Source of the DNA: Thermoplasmata archaeon
Lineage (GTDB): Archaea > Thermoplasmatota > Thermoplasmata > Thermoplasmatales > Thermoplasmataceae
Direction of reading: 5' to 3'
Length of the DNA stretch: 25,352 nt
NCBI GenBank assembly: GCA_021835185.1
Contig: JAKBQO010000007.1
Coordinates: 1 to 25,352, forward strand
Positions 24,042 through 25,352 of this stretch are shown in pieces (position 1 is the stretch's first letter; the number at the start of each line of letters is the position of its first letter). The position numbers and the translations under genes were made by a program. The notes below the pieces were generated by a model. It did not search any database. It was not told the origin of the DNA and saw only the letters and a program-made list of their open reading frames with translations.

Positions 24042-24380
24042 TTAAACCAGCATAGTCAGCATTGCGTGTGATATCAATATTAAAGTCGACAACATGTTAA
24101 ACCCGGTAAACTCAAACAGTGCTATTCCTATACCCGCTCCAAGAAACATTGAGGAAATAAGGTATGCAAGTGTCCTTATGCCAAAAAATAAAATTATGCC
24201 TGTAACCAGTGCAATAATTGGAGCATAGACACTTTGCGAAATGGTTATGCCCGCGGTGGAATAATGCAACAGATATGGATATAAAAATGCAACAAATTTT
24301 GCACCAAATACAAATCCAATTATTATTCCTATTACAGTTTCAATATCGTTTTTCAACCTGATATATTTTTTAATGTCCAT
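24042..24380 (-). CDS. Hypothetical membrane protein, 112 aa
   Basis: A short cytoplasmic basic start (MDIKKYIRLKND) is followed by three or four hydrophobic segments (about 15-38, 50-68, 70-88 and 92-112) with many Gly and small residues, as in helix-packing regions (IGIIIGFVFGAKF, MFLGAGIGIALF). I do not recognise a family. It is divergent from the amino acid permease gene, with AT-rich promoter elements between them. Confidence 0.6.
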   Translation of the reverse strand: MDIKKYIRLKNDIETVIGIIIGFVFGAKFVAFLYPYLLHYSTAGITISQSVYAPIIALVTGIILFFGIRTLAYLISSMFLGAGIGIALFEFTGFNMLSTLILISHAMLTMLV

Positions 24381-24382
24381 TA

Positions 24383-24512
24383 AAGCTTATAAATAAATTC
24401 GCTGTTTAAATATTTCGATTTTGCTGTTTTAATTTTCTATATATATACATATATATTATACTTTAATGTATAGTTTAGCTTATTTTTATATATAATAAAA
24501 TGATACGGGCAT
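24383..24512. promoter_or_regulatory. Divergent promoter region of small membrane protein and APC permease
   Basis: On the right, a long TATA-like run (24483-24500, TTTTTATATATAATAAAA) is centred about 25 nt before the permease ATG at 24513. On the left, TTTAAATATTT (24405-24415) is about 30 nt before the ATG at 24380. The centre is nearly all A/T, with a TATATATACATATATAT run around 24440-24458. Confidence 0.5.
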
Positions 24513-25352
24513 ATGGAAAATCAATTAAAATCAAACGCCATATCACTTCATGGATTAATTTTTCAGGGCATGGGGCAATTATCTCCATTATTTACATTTG
24601 ACGGAATCATAAGTGTTGCAGCATTTGCTGAGGGGGCAAGCCCATTAGCTTTCCTTATAGGGTTAATTGCATCACTCCTCACCGGAAATACTCTTTACCA
24701 GTTTTCTAAAAGAACTGCAAGTGCAAGGGGTTATTATGGATATTCCGGATACTCATTGGGGAACCACGCAGGATTCATTACCAGTTACCTGTACCTTATA
24801 TACCAGCTGGCAAATCTCATATTCATTCTATCATTTTTTATAATGATATTCAATCCAGCTATCCTATATCTTACCGGTGTAAATGTACCATATTATTATG
24901 GAATTATACTGGTAATCGCTATCAGCATACCTTCATTTTATGCAATTTACAAAGGTATTGTCCCATCGTTTAAATCACAGATAATTATAAATGTGGTGGA
25001 GATAATATTTGTTGTTTCAATTTCTATTATAATTATAGTGACATCCAGGGACAATACCCTTTCTGTGTTTACACCTATATCAGGATATAAGAACCTGTTC
25101 CTCGGGTTCATAACAGGAAGTTTTCTTGCATATACTGGATATGGTTCTATTGTACCACTTGGCGAAGAGGCACAGGCCCCGAGAAAAAATATAGGTATAG
25201 CAATAGTAGCTATGCTGTTGATCATCGGGGTGCTTGACCTTCTAATTTCCTATGCACTGGTAGTAGGATTCGGCCTTAGCAACATGTCCAGTTTTTCAGA
25301 CACCGTTATCCCTGCATTTATTGTCATAAAATCACATATAGGGAGATCGGAA
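24513..25352 (+). CDS. APC-superfamily amino acid permease (3' truncated by window end)
   Basis: The first 280 codons of an amino acid / polyamine / organocation transporter; the frame stays open to the last base. The N-terminus reads MENQLKSNAISLHGLI, then SPLFTFDGIISVAAFAEGASPLAFLIG (helix 1-2 region with the substrate-binding GAS-like turn), SARGYYGYSGYSLGNHAGF and in helix 6 ITGSFLAYTGYGSIVPLGEEAQ, which carries the usual G-x-E-E-A-x-x-P-R pattern (GEEAQAPRKN). About seven membrane helices are visible here, with roughly five more expected beyond the edge. The substrate is not predictable. The gene looks leaderless. Confidence 0.85.
   Translation, partial: MENQLKSNAISLHGLIFQGMGQLSPLFTFDGIISVAAFAEGASPLAFLIGLIASLLTGNTLYQFSKRTASARGYYGYSGYSLGNHAGFITSYLYLIYQLANLIFILSFFIMIFNPAILYLTGVNVPYYYGIILVIAISIPSFYAIYKGIVPSFKSQIIINVVEIIFVVSISIIIIVTSRDNTLSVFTPISGYKNLFLGFITGSFLAYTGYGSIVPLGEEAQAPRKNIGIAIVAMLLIIGVLDLLISYALVVGFGLSNMSSFSDTVIPAFIVIKSHIGRSE

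Noticed and set aside
1..25352. tRNA, rRNA, CRISPR, intein or complete insertion sequence
   Set aside because: No T-loop GGTTC-A/G-AATCC type sequence in a plausible setting, no regularly spaced repeats, no interruption of infB or other intein hosts, and no transposase motif seen on either strand by eye.

Overview
The window looks like chromosomal sequence from a low-GC, acidophile-type archaeon, most likely of the order Thermoplasmatales (Ferroplasma/Acidiplasma-like). The evidence is gene content only: the archaeal block L7Ae-S28e-L24e-Ndk-aIF2/5B, archaeal elongation factor 1-beta, a CDP-alcohol transferase of the archaetidylinositol-phosphate type, a DUF981 membrane protein, a menaquinone-type methyltransferase, and many AT-rich TATA boxes about 22-30 nt upstream of start codons, as expected for leaderless archaeal transcripts. 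The genus is inference.

Layout. Bases 1-2452 (+) hold the 3' end of a CobN-type metal chelatase large subunit, overlapped by ATGA with a ChlI-ChlD fusion (AAA+ plus VWA); together they suggest ATP-dependent cobalt (or magnesium) insertion into a tetrapyrrole. A convergent MFS symporter of the MHS type follows (2449-3720, -). Bases 3721-4212 carry a long imperfect hairpin and a doubtful small ORF. Bases 4213-7382 (+) form a translation operon: rpl7ae with an unusual 75-residue K/E/A-rich tail, rps28e, rpl24e, ndk and infB. On the minus strand come a divergent cation/Ca2+-exchanger-like protein and S-adenosylmethionine decarboxylase (7417-8734).

Bases 9044-12295 (-) are a thiamine operon, thiD then an AIR-synthase/HypE-like protein then thiE, joined by ATGA overlaps, followed by an HTH regulator of the AF0674 type. 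The divergent side starts with a processive-type family 2 glycosyltransferase and an archaetidylinositol-phosphate-synthase-like gene (12409-14255, +). Convergent to these are a phosphoglucosamine/phosphomannomutase and, further upstream, the operon zinc-finger mini-protein, aEF1-beta and a ceramide-glucosyltransferase-like enzyme (14250-17141, -). The mini-protein (16965-17141) is only 58 residues long and starts at GTG.

Bases 17222-17692 contain a probable gene fragment and an orphan 80-aa gene. Bases 17689-21809 (-) encode a TPR-like protein of about 1168 residues translationally coupled (TAATG) to an M50 intramembrane metalloprotease. Bases 22145-23249 (-) pair a Trm112-like zinc protein with a UbiE/MenG-like methyltransferase. 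The right end has two membrane proteins of unknown function (one DUF981) and a divergent APC-family amino acid permease cut by the window end.

I saw no tRNA, rRNA, CRISPR array, intein or intact insertion sequence by eye. Most of the region is ordinary housekeeping. The parts most worth a second look are the TPR-M50 pair, the HypE-like protein inside the thiamine operon, the Trm112-methyltransferase pair, candidate operators at the thi and glycosyltransferase promoters, the L7Ae tail, and the hairpin at 3844-3899.
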